Counted from the stretch's first letter, positions 26,001-34,461 are shown. The stretch is DNA of 38,498 nt from Verrucomicrobiota bacterium (GCA_028873295.1 JAGWKO010000008.1:1-38498), one strand, 5' to 3'. Program-made: numbers and translations. Notes: generated from the letters alone by a model not told the origin.

Positions 26001-27436
26001 AAAAAATTACATCACTCCTCTTTCTTGCTGCCTGTACGCTTGCACCGCGCTATGAACGACCAGAAACCTGCTGTGAAGAGGCCTGGCGCACGCCTCTTAC
26101 AACTTCAGAAGATATTAAGACCGACTGGTGGAAGCAGTTTGGCGATCCTGTGCTGGGAGAACTGATTCAGCAGGCGCTCTACAACAACCAGGATTTGAAA
26201 ACAGCCATCGCACGCGTTGACCAATACCAGGCGCAGCTCATGATTGCCCGCTCACAATTCTACCCTCAGGTCAGCGGAGAGTGGCTCACTTCACGCCAAA
26301 AAATTTCAACAACAGTGACAGCACTGCCTCCCAACATCAAACCGATTTTCAACATCTTTGGCATCGTATTTAAAGCTTCCTATCTTGTTGACTTGTGGGG
26401 AGAGGTTCGCAGTGGCGCCGAAGCTGCCTATCACGCTTGGCTGAGCGTAATCGAAGCAAGGCGCAGCGTCGTTCTTGCTCTTGTTAGCTCTGTTGCAAGC
26501 AGCTATATCCAGCTGCGTCAGCTCGATCAGCAACTCAAGATCTCGGAGGCGACAAAAAAGACAAGAGACACTTCGCTCTATCTTGCCAAAATACGCTTTG
26601 AGCTTGGACTCACCTCAGACATCGAAGTGGAGCAGGCGACCGCGGAAGTGCAGCAGGCAGAACTCAAAGTGGAAGAGTATACCCTGCAGATCGCAGAGGT
26701 GGAAAATCAACTCAGCTTCCTGCTCGGCATCCCTTCCACAGAAATTCCGCGAGGCAGGACTTTGGATGAAGAGACAATGCCTCCGACAATTCCGGCCTTT
26801 CTCCCTTCAGATCTATTAAACAATCGCCCCGACGTACGAGCAGCAGAGGAGAGGTTAATGAGCTTCAATGCAAACATCGGCGTTGCAAGGGCACAATTCT
26901 TCCCTCAAATCAATCTTGCAGGTGGCGCTGGGACCGAGAGCGTCTACTTTGCCGGCAAAAATGGCCTCTTCACGAAAAACTCTGAGGTCTGGAACGTAGG
27001 AACGGATATTCTCCAGCAGATCTTTACCGGCTTTGCACTCACTGGCGAACTGGAAGAGGCAAAGGCAATGAAAAAAGAGGCTCTCCACGCCTACCTCTCT
27101 ACAACACTCAAAGCCTACAAAGAAGCAAATGATGCGCTCACAGCGCACAAGATCTATCTTGAAGAGGTGGAGACACAGAGAATCCGCGTTGAGGCGCTGC
27201 AAAAGTATCTGCACCTTGCAGATCTTCGCTACAAAGAGGGACAAACTGACTACCTCACCTATCTCGATGCAGAGCGCTACCTCTTTGAAGGACTTCTCGA
27301 CTATGAAACAGCCAAAGGCAATTCCTTTCTCTCCTATATACAGATCTACCAATCCTTTGGTGGGGAATGGGTAGAGGCCGCTGACGCAAAAGCGCTTGAA
27401 GAAAGGGACTGCCAGGAATGCAACCTGCAGAGTTGA
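25997..27436 (+). CDS. outer-membrane efflux lipoprotein (OprM/NodT family)
   Basis: This is a protein of about 479 residues. MKKITSLLFLAACTLAPRYERP gives a lipobox LAAC with Cys13, followed by the family's usual LAPxYxRP. The body contains two structural repeats typical of TolC/OprM: DQYQAQLMIARSQFYPQVSG and later FNANIGVARAQFFPQINLAG, with LLNNRPDVRAAEERL between. I chose ATG 25997, which forms an ATGA overlap with the pump stop, over 25982. It completes the tripartite exporter. Clustering of all three parts suggests the operon was acquired or kept as a unit. Confidence 0.94.
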   Translation: MKKITSLLFLAACTLAPRYERPETCCEEAWRTPLTTSEDIKTDWWKQFGDPVLGELIQQALYNNQDLKTAIARVDQYQAQLMIARSQFYPQVSGEWLTSRQKISTTVTALPPNIKPIFNIFGIVFKASYLVDLWGEVRSGAEAAYHAWLSVIEARRSVVLALVSSVASSYIQLRQLDQQLKISEATKKTRDTSLYLAKIRFELGLTSDIEVEQATAEVQQAELKVEEYTLQIAEVENQLSFLLGIPSTEIPRGRTLDEETMPPTIPAFLPSDLLNNRPDVRAAEERLMSFNANIGVARAQFFPQINLAGGAGTESVYFAGKNGLFTKNSEVWNVGTDILQQIFTGFALTGELEEAKAMKKEALHAYLSTTLKAYKEANDALTAHKIYLEEVETQRIRVEALQKYLHLADLRYKEGQTDYLTYLDAERYLFEGLLDYETAKGNSFLSYIQIYQSFGGEWVEAADAKALEERDCQECNLQS

Positions 27437-27468
27437 CTTCTCCCTATTTATAGCTCACAATTCCTCCC

Positions 27469-28404
27469 ATGTTCTCCGCAATCACAGGGCATGAATTTCC
27501 CAAACTTCTTTTACAGAAGCAGATCAAACAAAACACCCTACCCCATGCCTTGCTCTTTACAGGAATCGCGGGCATTGGCAAGTCACTTGTCGCAAAATCC
27601 CTGGCAGCATACCTTCTCTCTACACCACTTGAGAAAATAGAACGGCATCCTGACTTCTTCCTCTTGCGCCCTGAAAGCAAGAGTGGGGTACACACGATGG
27701 AGGGAATTGCAGAACTTCAGCGCCGCGTAGAATGCACCTCTTTTTCTGGAGCGGGCCGTATTCTTGTGATCGAAGAAGCAGAGAGAATGTCACCCCCTTC
27801 GAGCCATGCGCTTTTAAAGACGCTCGAGGAGCCGACAGAAGGAACTGTTTTTATCCTTCTCAGCTCCCGTCCTGAGGAACTCCTGCCAACACTTCTCTCA
27901 CGTCTTGCCAAGGTGCGCTTCTCTCCTCTCTCCTCTGATGAAGTGACCGAGGTACTGAAAAAACTCGGCGCTGCCCCTGAGACGGCCCGTTTTGCGGAGG
28001 GCTCTGTAGGAAAAGCGCTGGCACATGCGCAAGGGAACTCTTTGGAGGCGCTGCTTTCTCCCCTTGCTACAGGAGCGCTTTCCTGGATCGAGACGCAAGC
28101 GCGCCTCAAAGAGCTTGATGCAAAGGTAGAGGAAGCTGACCCCGCTTTACGCGGCCGATTAGTCGATGGAATTTTTGCTCTACTCTCTACCTGGGCGCGC
28201 GATGAGGTTGTAAAGAAGCTAAACAGCACCCTTTCAGAGCAGAGGGCCCAGGAATCCGCCTGGAGAGAGACAGAGAAGCGGCTCCTTGAGGCAAAGTCCG
28301 CCTTTTCACGCGGCATTCGTCTCTCCACCTGTCTGGGGCATGTTACAGCGCCATGTTGTGATAAAGAGCGTCCACATCGTCGAGCCCCTCAAGGCGCTCT
28401 ATAA
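27469..28404 (+). CDS. holB: DNA polymerase III subunit delta'
   Basis: This 311-residue clamp-loader subunit of the AAA+ class has a P-loop GIAGIGKSLVAKSLA, the conserved ILVIEEAERMSPPSSHALLK (Walker-B/EEAERM region), and the sensor-1 stretch KTLEEPTEGTVFILLSSRPE. The Zn-binding cysteine cluster between Walker A and B found in E. coli delta' is absent (the segment reads LLSTPLEKIERHPDFF). The SRC motif of functional ATPases is also altered (LLSRLAKVRF). The last ~20 residues are coded over the convergent yebC gene (62-bp overlap) and may be non-conserved. tmk, which lies next to holB in many bacteria, is not upstream. Confidence 0.85.
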   Translation: MFSAITGHEFPKLLLQKQIKQNTLPHALLFTGIAGIGKSLVAKSLAAYLLSTPLEKIERHPDFFLLRPESKSGVHTMEGIAELQRRVECTSFSGAGRILVIEEAERMSPPSSHALLKTLEEPTEGTVFILLSSRPEELLPTLLSRLAKVRFSPLSSDEVTEVLKKLGAAPETARFAEGSVGKALAHAQGNSLEALLSPLATGALSWIETQARLKELDAKVEEADPALRGRLVDGIFALLSTWARDEVVKKLNSTLSEQRAQESAWRETEKRLLEAKSAFSRGIRLSTCLGHVTAPCCDKERPHRRAPQGAL

Positions 28405-29059
28405 GGAGAACATTTGCCGCAGCTTCCTCTTCTGTGGACTCTACCCACACCTTGGGAACCATGGCAAGCTCTGCCTCCACAATCTTGCCGCCCTCTTTCT
28501 CAATCGCCTCTTTGACAGCGGCAAAGGTCTCTACACTTGTAAGAATATGGTAACAGTCTTCTTTTATCTCCATCTCCTCGGCGCCGAGGCTGCTCACAAG
28601 AAGAAAGAGCACATCTTCGGCAATTGACTCCTTCTCCACATCGATGACGCCCTGGCGATTGAAATTGAAAGCAACAGAGCCTGGTTTTGCAAGCACTCCT
28701 CCACATTTGTTGATAACAATCTGGATCTCGGAAGCAGTGCGATTGCGATTGTCAGTAAGACCTGAAGCGAGAATTCCTACGCCGCCAAAGCCATAGAGCT
28801 CATATTGGAAAGGAAGAAAATCCTCCGTCCCTGGATCGGATGCCTTTTTGATATTGCGCTCGATCGTATCATGAGGGACGTTCCCCTCCTTTGCCTTCTC
28901 AATTGCAATGCGGAGTTTGCTGTTTGCCTTGGTGTCAGGGCCTCCCTGTTTTACAGCGGAAATAATCTCTTTGATCGCGCGACTGAAAAATTTTCCCTTC
29001 TTTCGATCGGCGCGGTCTTTGCGATATTTGATATTGGCCCACTTGCTATGCCCTGCCAT
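28343..29059 (-). CDS. yebC: YebC/PmpR family protein
   Basis: A 238-residue protein starting MAGHSKWANIKYRKDRADRK, the signature of the YebC/TACO1 family, with YELYGFGGVGILASGLTDNR in the middle and LDDVDALYHNM at the end. Members are described as DNA-binding regulators and, more recently, as translation factors easing polyproline stalling. The longer frame to 29299 is spurious because it covers the preceding gene. ATG 29059 overlaps the SprT-like stop by 14 nt. In C. trachomatis the homologue (CT457) also lies near prfB. Confidence 0.95.
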   Translation of the reverse strand: MAGHSKWANIKYRKDRADRKKGKFFSRAIKEIISAVKQGGPDTKANSKLRIAIEKAKEGNVPHDTIERNIKKASDPGTEDFLPFQYELYGFGGVGILASGLTDNRNRTASEIQIVINKCGGVLAKPGSVAFNFNRQGVIDVEKESIAEDVLFLLVSSLGAEEMEIKEDCYHILTSVETFAAVKEAIEKEGGKIVEAELAMVPKVWVESTEEEAAANVLLIERLEGLDDVDALYHNMAL

Positions 29060-29708
29060 GAAATAACAACCCCTTTTTTTCCCATTCTCTGGATAGAGCA
29101 AAGTGCTCGAACTGCTTCTCAAGAGCGCGAAACTCTGCCGTATGAACGATAATTCTTCCCTTTTGGTCAAGCTTTGGCGCGCAGATCGCGTGCAGCATCT
29201 CATGATAGACAAGAAAAGTGAGGTAATAGAGAGGAACCTTCTTCTGATCCAGCGATGGGTGAATTCGAATCTGATTGCGATGGCGATCATAGACGCCAAG
29301 CTGCATCGAGCGGCATGCCCTGCTGCGACTTTTCGCCTCAGACCATCCTATGGAAATAGGCTCCAATGCAGGGAAATAGCTTTTTCGCACTTTCTCAGCG
29401 ATCTCTTCAAGATCATAAACCATTCCCTTTGCCTGCAAAGGGAGAGGAGGCGCCTTTTGACAGGAGAAATAGCGATGCGCCATCTCGCGCAAGAGAGCGG
29501 CCGCCGAGCGGTCCCCCTTTAAAATATAGGAGGGAAGTGCCTCGAGAATCCGGGAAGGCGCTGAAGCAAAAAGACGGTGCAAGCGAAGCGACACCCCATC
29601 CTTTCCCTTGCGACAAGAGAGAAAAGAGGAGCGATTGTCATGCCACGTCAGTTGCAACTTTTTGGGAGAAAAAAGGGTTTTCAGTCTCTCTTCCACATTC
29701 AAGGACAT
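29046..29708 (-). CDS. SprT-like zinc metalloprotein
   Basis: This 220-residue soluble protein has an HExxH motif at 169-173 (YHEMLHAI), with a further His at 189 (VHTAEF) as candidate third ligand. This spacing fits the SprT/Spartan fold. IRIHPSLDQKKVPLYYLTFL precedes the motif, as in SprT proteins. Spartan relatives cleave DNA-protein crosslinks; bacterial versions are poorly studied, so the substrate is unknown. It overlaps the GNAT gene upstream by 10 nt and yebC downstream by 14 nt. I do not recall a gene in this slot in Chlamydia. Confidence 0.75.
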   Translation of the reverse strand: MSLNVEERLKTLFSPKKLQLTWHDNRSSFLSCRKGKDGVSLRLHRLFASAPSRILEALPSYILKGDRSAAALLREMAHRYFSCQKAPPLPLQAKGMVYDLEEIAEKVRKSYFPALEPISIGWSEAKSRSRACRSMQLGVYDRHRNQIRIHPSLDQKKVPLYYLTFLVYHEMLHAICAPKLDQKGRIIVHTAEFRALEKQFEHFALSREWEKKGLLFHGRA

Positions 29709-30199
29709 AATTTTTTTTCCATCATGATTTTCCCGAGGTATTCTTCTGCCGATTCCTTGGCAAAATGGCGCTGAAATCCATACTGCTGGAACCCAAAGCG
29801 CTGATAGAGACGGATCGCAGGATTGCCCTCATACACTTCCAAGTGCAGAACCTCCAGCCGAAAACGCTCTTGTGCAAGAGAGATCAATTGGGAGAGAAGT
29901 TCTGTACCAATGCCTTTTCCACGCCACTGACTCCCCACAAGAATCCCAAAAAGAGCCTGGTGCGCCAGCTTTTTATAAGAGTTAATGTAGATGGTAGCGC
30001 TCCCACAGGGAACTCCCTGGTAGACAGCGGTAAGCGTTGCCTGAATTTTGGCATAGCTCATCCAAATGCGCGCTGCATCTTCAATCTCTCTGAGATCAGC
30101 CAAAGGAAACCAGCGCAATACTCCCGGCTCCAGGAGCCACTCCACAAGATAGCGCTCATCATCTGCTTCCGCAGGGCGAATCATCAAATCAGTTTTCAC
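29699..30199 (-). CDS. GNAT family N-acetyltransferase (first copy)
   Basis: This 166-residue protein has the acetyl-CoA-binding motif A as VGSQWRGKGIGTELLSQLI (R/Q-x-x-G-x-G/A pattern) and motif B LEVYEGNPAIRLYQRFGF. The N-terminus IRPAEADDERYLVEWLLEPG is typical of RimI/RimJ-like enzymes. The acceptor (protein N-terminus, amino sugar or small amine) is unknown. It starts directly after the second GNAT gene (stop 30200). Confidence 0.85.
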   Translation of the reverse strand: MKTDLMIRPAEADDERYLVEWLLEPGVLRWFPLADLREIEDAARIWMSYAKIQATLTAVYQGVPCGSATIYINSYKKLAHQALFGILVGSQWRGKGIGTELLSQLISLAQERFRLEVLHLEVYEGNPAIRLYQRFGFQQYGFQRHFAKESAEEYLGKIMMEKKLCP

Positions 30200-30691
30200 T
30201 TAAAAAAAATGCTCCAGCAAAAGACGCGAGCGTCTTGTCCCATCAAAGTGGATAAAATTTTCCTGCCGCGCAAAAGAAACAAAGTTCTGCCTTTCCAAAA
30301 TAGGAAGAAGCGAGCTCGGCTCATAGATCTCCACATGCACACTTTCTAAACGAAAGCGGGTCCTTCCCAAATGCAGCAAATTGCGCACCATGGAGGTGCC
30401 AACGCCAACTCTTCGCCTCTCTGGCGCCACAATGAGATAAAAGGAAGCGTGGTGTGCCACCTTGCGATAGGGCATCAAAAAAAGAGTCCCCACCGCACAG
30501 GGCTCCCCCTTCCATGTTCCTGTAAGACTCGCCTTGTACCGGGCAAATCCAATCCAGTTGCGCAGCGCTTGCCCCTTCTCTTCCATTCCAAAGGGGAAAT
30601 CGCTGCAGGCGCTCTCATCGGGGAACCAGCGCTCAAGAGCAGTAAGATCCCCCTCTTCAGAGAAGCGAATGTCAAAATCAGAAGAAATCAT
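30200..30691 (-). CDS. GNAT family N-acetyltransferase (second copy, CT458 position)
   Basis: This 163-residue protein starts MISSDFDIRFSEEGDL. Motif A is VAPERRRVGVGTSMVRNLLH and motif B is VHVEIYEPSSLLPILERQNF. It is clearly a diverged relative of the adjacent GNAT: both share RWFP, the YxK(K/V)AHHA-type strand and the same length. The longer frame to 30835 lies over prfB; ATG 30691 forms an ATGA overlap with the prfB stop, so it is translationally coupled. C. trachomatis has one acetyltransferase (CT458) in this place, so this lineage seems to have a duplication. Confidence 0.85.
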   Translation of the reverse strand: MISSDFDIRFSEEGDLTALERWFPDESACSDFPFGMEEKGQALRNWIGFARYKASLTGTWKGEPCAVGTLFLMPYRKVAHHASFYLIVAPERRRVGVGTSMVRNLLHLGRTRFRLESVHVEIYEPSSLLPILERQNFVSFARQENFIHFDGTRRSRLLLEHFF

Positions 30692-31780
30692 CCAAACATT
30701 TTCAAATAGGTTTGCACAAACTCGTCGATCTCCCCATCCATCACAGCCGTAATATTGCCAACCTCTACTTTCGTTCGCGTGTCCTTGACTAAAGTATAGG
30801 GCTGAAAGACATAATTGCGGATCTGACTTCCCCAAGAGATCTCTCTCTTTTCTCCCCCCATCTGGGAGAGCTTCTCCTGACGGGCGAGCACCTCCCGCTC
30901 ATAGAGCTTGGAGCGCAGCATCTGCATGCAGGTCTCGCGGTTCTGTATCTGGCTTCTTTCGCTCTGACAAGAGACGACAATACCCGTTGGAAGATGCGTG
31001 ATGCGGACCGCAGAATCGGTCTTGTTCACATGCTGTCCTCCAGCTCCCGAAGCGCGGTAAGTGTCCACCTTAATATCTTCAGTGCGCACCTCTACCCGCA
31101 CTGCCTCGATGATCGGCGTCACGTCGACAGAGACAAAACTCGTGTGCCTTCGCGCATTGGAGTCAAAAGGAGAAATCCGCACCAGGCGATGTACTCCCTT
31201 TTCCGACTTGCAATAGCCATAGGCAAAAGGCCCCGAAAAGCGAAAAGTCACACTTTTAACGCCAGCGACATCCCCCTCCAGGCGATCGACAAGCTCGACC
31301 TTCCACCCTTTGCGCGTTGCATAGCGCTGGTACATCCGAGAGAGCATCTCTGCCCAATCGCACGACTCCGTTCCTCCCGCCCCTGCATTGACCTCAAGAT
31401 AGCAGTCCTTATCATCGAGCTCGCCGCCAAGCATCTTCCGCACCTCAAGATCGGCAAGTCTCTTCTCGAGATCGTCAAGCGATAGCAACAGTTCCTGCAC
31501 AAGCTCCACGTCTCCGATAGACTCTGCCTCCGGGAAAAGATCTTCAATGTCGCAAAGCCCCCGGTCGATCTCCCGGTAGGGAAGGATCCAGTTTTTCAGG
31601 CCATTGCTCTCCGCAATAACCTTCTGCGCAGCCTCCTGGTCATCCCAAAAGGCATCCCCCGCCATCTCCTTTTCTAAAAGAGCTACTTTTTTTTCTTTGC
31701 TCTCCAGGTCAAAGATACCTCCACATTGAGGTCATTCTCTCTCGTAGAGCGCGTAAACGCGCTTCTGTCGCACTATCCAT
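30688..31780 (-). CDS. prfB: peptide chain release factor 2, with programmed +1 frameshift
   Basis: RF2 ends translation at UGA and UAA codons. The product is 363 residues. A 23-residue zero-frame leader (start ATG 31780, MDSATEARLRALRERM) ends at TGA 31709-31711 in the sequence AGGTATCTTTGAC. A +1 shift at CTT-T then continues DLESKEKKVALL. The codon-recognition motif SPF is at about 203-205 and the GGQ motif (GAGGQHVNKTDSAVRI) at about 247-249. Upstream TGGAGG acts as the internal Shine-Dalgarno element. Low RF2 slows reading of the TGA and raises frameshifting, giving autoregulation. It heads the minus-strand group with both GNAT genes. Confidence 0.97.
31708..31723 (-). promoter_or_regulatory. 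RF2 programmed frameshift site
   Basis: On the minus strand the order is TGGAGG (internal Shine-Dalgarno), TAT, CTT, TGA, C. This is the conserved bacterial RF2 recoding signal, with the in-frame UGA as the sensor of RF2 level. Confidence 0.95.
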
Positions 31781-31974
31781 AGCCAAAACTCCATAGCCAA
31801 AAGTCGGGGTTATAAAAAGGGCAATCTTAGCAAATTGGAGGCGATTACACAAGTTCACTTTCTGCTTGATTCACAACCTCAGGCAGATGGACATTAATCC
31901 ACCGCTATATTAAAGTCTTTTCTCTACAAAAAAAATGGTGCGTAACCACCAGAAAACCAACCAGGAGGATGCTT

Positions 31975-32295
31975 ATGAACTCTATTAATCAGGTACTCTC
32001 ACAAGCGTACAGCGCAGCTAATCAAGGGCTATCGCAAGCGTACAGCTCAGCGGCATGGGTATGCCGCAGCCTGCCAACCCACTACTCGGCGCTTACAAGT
32101 AAAGTAGCCACTATCGCAAGAGCTGTGCTGCATGAGGCAAAAACAGCACTCCATTGCAGCAGATGCGCAATGAAAACTCCTTCTTTTCAGGCCGCAACTG
32201 CCCTCGGGGCAGTCGGAATCACGGCACTGGCGATCTACAGCTTCTACCCGAGAGCTAAGGAAACTAAAGAAGATAAGAGTGCCACAGTTGCCTGA
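31975..32295 (+). CDS. small hypothetical protein with C-terminal membrane helix
   Basis: This is a 106-residue protein. The N-terminus has an imperfect tandem repeat (VLSQAYSAANQG and LSQAYSSAAW). A hydrophobic segment at about 73-90 (ALGAVGITALAIYSFY) is followed by a short charged tail, giving a tail-anchored look. AGGAGG lies upstream of ATG 31975, a strong ribosome-binding site. A terminator follows at 32325. It converges with the next gene with no gap. No family recognised; the 194 bp upstream hold its promoter and that of prfB but no other gene. Confidence 0.65.
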   Translation: MNSINQVLSQAYSAANQGLSQAYSSAAWVCRSLPTHYSALTSKVATIARAVLHEAKTALHCSRCAMKTPSFQAATALGAVGITALAIYSFYPRAKETKEDKSATVA

Positions 32296-34443
32296 CTACC
32301 GGCCTACATCACTCTGATGTCTTAGGGCGAGGATTCCTCGCCCTTTTTCTTTGAGGCGATATACCCAAAATGACTCATCGCACAAGGACTCCACTTCTCT
32401 TATCAGCTTCCCTTCCCTCATGATCAGGCGCATTCTCGTCCCCTCTTCCACAACAAAATGATGCTCTCCACGCAACTGCACATCCTCTGCGACAAATTCG
32501 GAAAAACCATTCAGCTGAATTGTCACCCCCTCTTCCCTGCAAAGGCGCTGTTTCCAATAGGGAGCACTCTCTTTCCAGTTTACCCCCGCATTATCAACAC
32601 GCACATTGCGCAACAAGCAGCGCCCCGTTCGATGAGAGTAGCGAAGAAAATCCCCCTCATAGTGCCCCATGGGCTGCGTTGAGAGAATACGAAGACTCCC
32701 GGAAAGTTCGAGCTGACAGATCTCGAGGTCCGCAATCTCCAGCAGCAACTCCGCCCCAGGAGCCAACTTCCCCCCTCGCAACTTTGCAGCAATCAAAGAG
32801 TAGAAAGGCCCAAGCGCCGGGTGATAGAGGAAAAGAGAATCGGGCCCCTGCTCTAACATCTCGGCCAGAGATCTTCTGGGCGGCAAAAGAAACTGGCACC
32901 TCTCCAAAAGCTCTCTTGCTGATTGAAGTTGCGTATAAAAGCATTCCTCCGGCGTCTCTCTGAGAGGGCCTCCGGGGACAAATGCTTTTTTAGCAGTTGC
33001 AATCGTTTTGTGACGTTGATTATAGGTGACAAAAGTTTTTTTCAACTCTCCGCCCCTCTTTCTGAAATGAAGAGCGGACTCAACAAAAACGTCTGCGATA
33101 TTTTGCATTGTCGACTCAAGGCGCGCCATCTCCTCTTTGCGCTTCTCTCCGGAAAGAGTCGTATAGGCGGTCTCCTTGCGATTCACCAGAAGACCGGGGT
33201 AGGGACAAATCTTCACTGCGCGCTCAATGGCTCGGAGACTCACAAAGAGAATGTTGGTATTGGAAGAAAAGCGGGAGTAGGGCTCCCCCTCTTTAATAGG
33301 GCGATCTTCAATCCCATACTTAACAAAATCGCAATACTCGATATTGGTCAGTGCCACCTCGCCATTCTTTTTCTCGATCACCACATTGACGCCCTCAGCA
33401 GACTCCACAAGTCGGGGACAGGAGGCAAATCCGAAAACCGCCTTTCTTTTCACTCCAAGCCCCACAAATGCAAAAAGACCATAGTCCAGCGATGCAATCG
33501 GATTGTTGATCTGCCGCACGAGAGCCTGCTTCCTGCCGAGCTGCATGAGCCAGCGAAGCACCCCCTCATCCGAGGCGAGCTTCCAGAGAGCACCATGCCC
33601 TCCAGGCTTCAAAAGAGGAGTCATAGGACCGAGAAGACACCAGTCCCCCCTGCGATTCACCGCAGGGACAAGAGGCTGTGTAAAAAATCGGAAACTCTCT
33701 CTCCTCCGCCCAAACCAGCGCTGCTCCTCACAGATAGAGAGCACATGGCGATGATTGCCCTTCTCCAAAGAGGTCATCATGGCAATAGGAGTCTCAAGCT
33801 GCCGCCCAAAAAGACGAAAATAGAGAAACTCTCGCGCAGCAAGATCGCGAATCAGCCCCTCCAACAGCGTACGACCTCCGTAAGGAAGCTTTGCCGCAGG
33901 AAGCTCAGACCCCGTCTCCTCATCGACAAGATGCAATCGATCCGCCGCCCCACCAAGAGGATAGAGCTCCGCAGTCTCCGGAAGCGCTTGAAGACCTGAA
34001 AGAATCGCATCCCACACCTCCTCACTCTCCTCACAAATATCGATAAAAGCAGGAGAGTGAAAGGCCGCAGCCTCTAAAGAGCGCTCATCCTCCCGATTCT
34101 CAAGAAAACTCTTTACCTTCTCCTGATAGCCGACAAGCCCCCCCATCTCCCTATAAAAGGAGTCGACCACAAGCAGCTTCTTCAAAAGCTCGGCAATCTC
34201 CAAGGGGTCCCTCTCCTCACCAATAATACGCTCCCATTGTCCAATCACAAGAAGCTGCTTCCCCACCATCTCCTCTTCTGGAGAAAGAGTGGAAAAGAGA
34301 TAAGGACTATCCGCAACAGCCTTTGCTACAGAAGGATGAGCATCCAGCAGACGCAGTTTTTCTCTAATTTGGGAAACGGAACAGAGAGAAGAAAGCAAAG
34401 AATCCACAAGAAAGAATGTGCCAAGAACGGGAGAAAATGACAA
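32296..34443 (-). CDS. UTP-glucose-1-phosphate uridylyltransferase-like protein (UGP3-like)
   Basis: This is a 715-residue soluble protein. The nucleotidyltransferase core starts near residue 157: AELYPLGGAADRLHLVD, with the glycine-rich nucleotide loop LGGAADRL in place of the usual LxGGxGTxxG, then LPAAKLPYGGRTLLEGLIRD. It continues with SLEKGNHRHV, LLKPGGHGALWKLA, FASCPRLVESAEGVNVVIEK and LTNIEYCDF. From memory this pattern closely matches plant plastid UGP3, which supplies UDP-glucose for sulfolipid synthesis, and chlamydial homologues of it. The ~150-residue N-terminal part is unassigned. The start is ATG 34443 with AAGGAA upstream. Product sugar is not certain; other UDP-sugar pyrophosphorylase activities are possible. 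Confidence 0.75.
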   Translation of the reverse strand: MSFSPVLGTFFLVDSLLSSLCSVSQIREKLRLLDAHPSVAKAVADSPYLFSTLSPEEEMVGKQLLVIGQWERIIGEERDPLEIAELLKKLLVVDSFYREMGGLVGYQEKVKSFLENREDERSLEAAAFHSPAFIDICEESEEVWDAILSGLQALPETAELYPLGGAADRLHLVDEETGSELPAAKLPYGGRTLLEGLIRDLAAREFLYFRLFGRQLETPIAMMTSLEKGNHRHVLSICEEQRWFGRRRESFRFFTQPLVPAVNRRGDWCLLGPMTPLLKPGGHGALWKLASDEGVLRWLMQLGRKQALVRQINNPIASLDYGLFAFVGLGVKRKAVFGFASCPRLVESAEGVNVVIEKKNGEVALTNIEYCDFVKYGIEDRPIKEGEPYSRFSSNTNILFVSLRAIERAVKICPYPGLLVNRKETAYTTLSGEKRKEEMARLESTMQNIADVFVESALHFRKRGGELKKTFVTYNQRHKTIATAKKAFVPGGPLRETPEECFYTQLQSARELLERCQFLLPPRRSLAEMLEQGPDSLFLYHPALGPFYSLIAAKLRGGKLAPGAELLLEIADLEICQLELSGSLRILSTQPMGHYEGDFLRYSHRTGRCLLRNVRVDNAGVNWKESAPYWKQRLCREEGVTIQLNGFSEFVAEDVQLRGEHHFVVEEGTRMRLIMREGKLIREVESLCDESFWVYRLKEKGRGILALRHQSDVGR
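32325..32349 (+). terminator. Rho-independent terminator after the small membrane protein
   Basis: GGGCGAGG, loop ATT and CCTCGCCC make a perfect 8-bp GC-rich stem, followed by TTTTTCTTT on the plus strand. It lies 30 bp after the plus-strand gene but inside the 3' coding end of the convergent gene. Confidence 0.85.
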
Positions 34444-34461
34444 GTGATTCCTTATTTACCC

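Noticed and set aside
30688-31665. prfB starting at the internal ATG 31665 without frameshift
   Set aside because: The upstream zero-frame leader and the intact recoding signal show that the true protein starts at 31780.
31888-31911. Promoter TGGACA/TATATT upstream of the small membrane protein
   Set aside because: The spacer is only 12 bp, too short for a sigma-70 promoter.
32923-33999. Plus-strand open frame of 358 codons opposite the UGP3-like gene
   Set aside because: Shadow of a clearly coding minus-strand frame; composition is Lys/Arg/Leu-rich with no recognisable motif.
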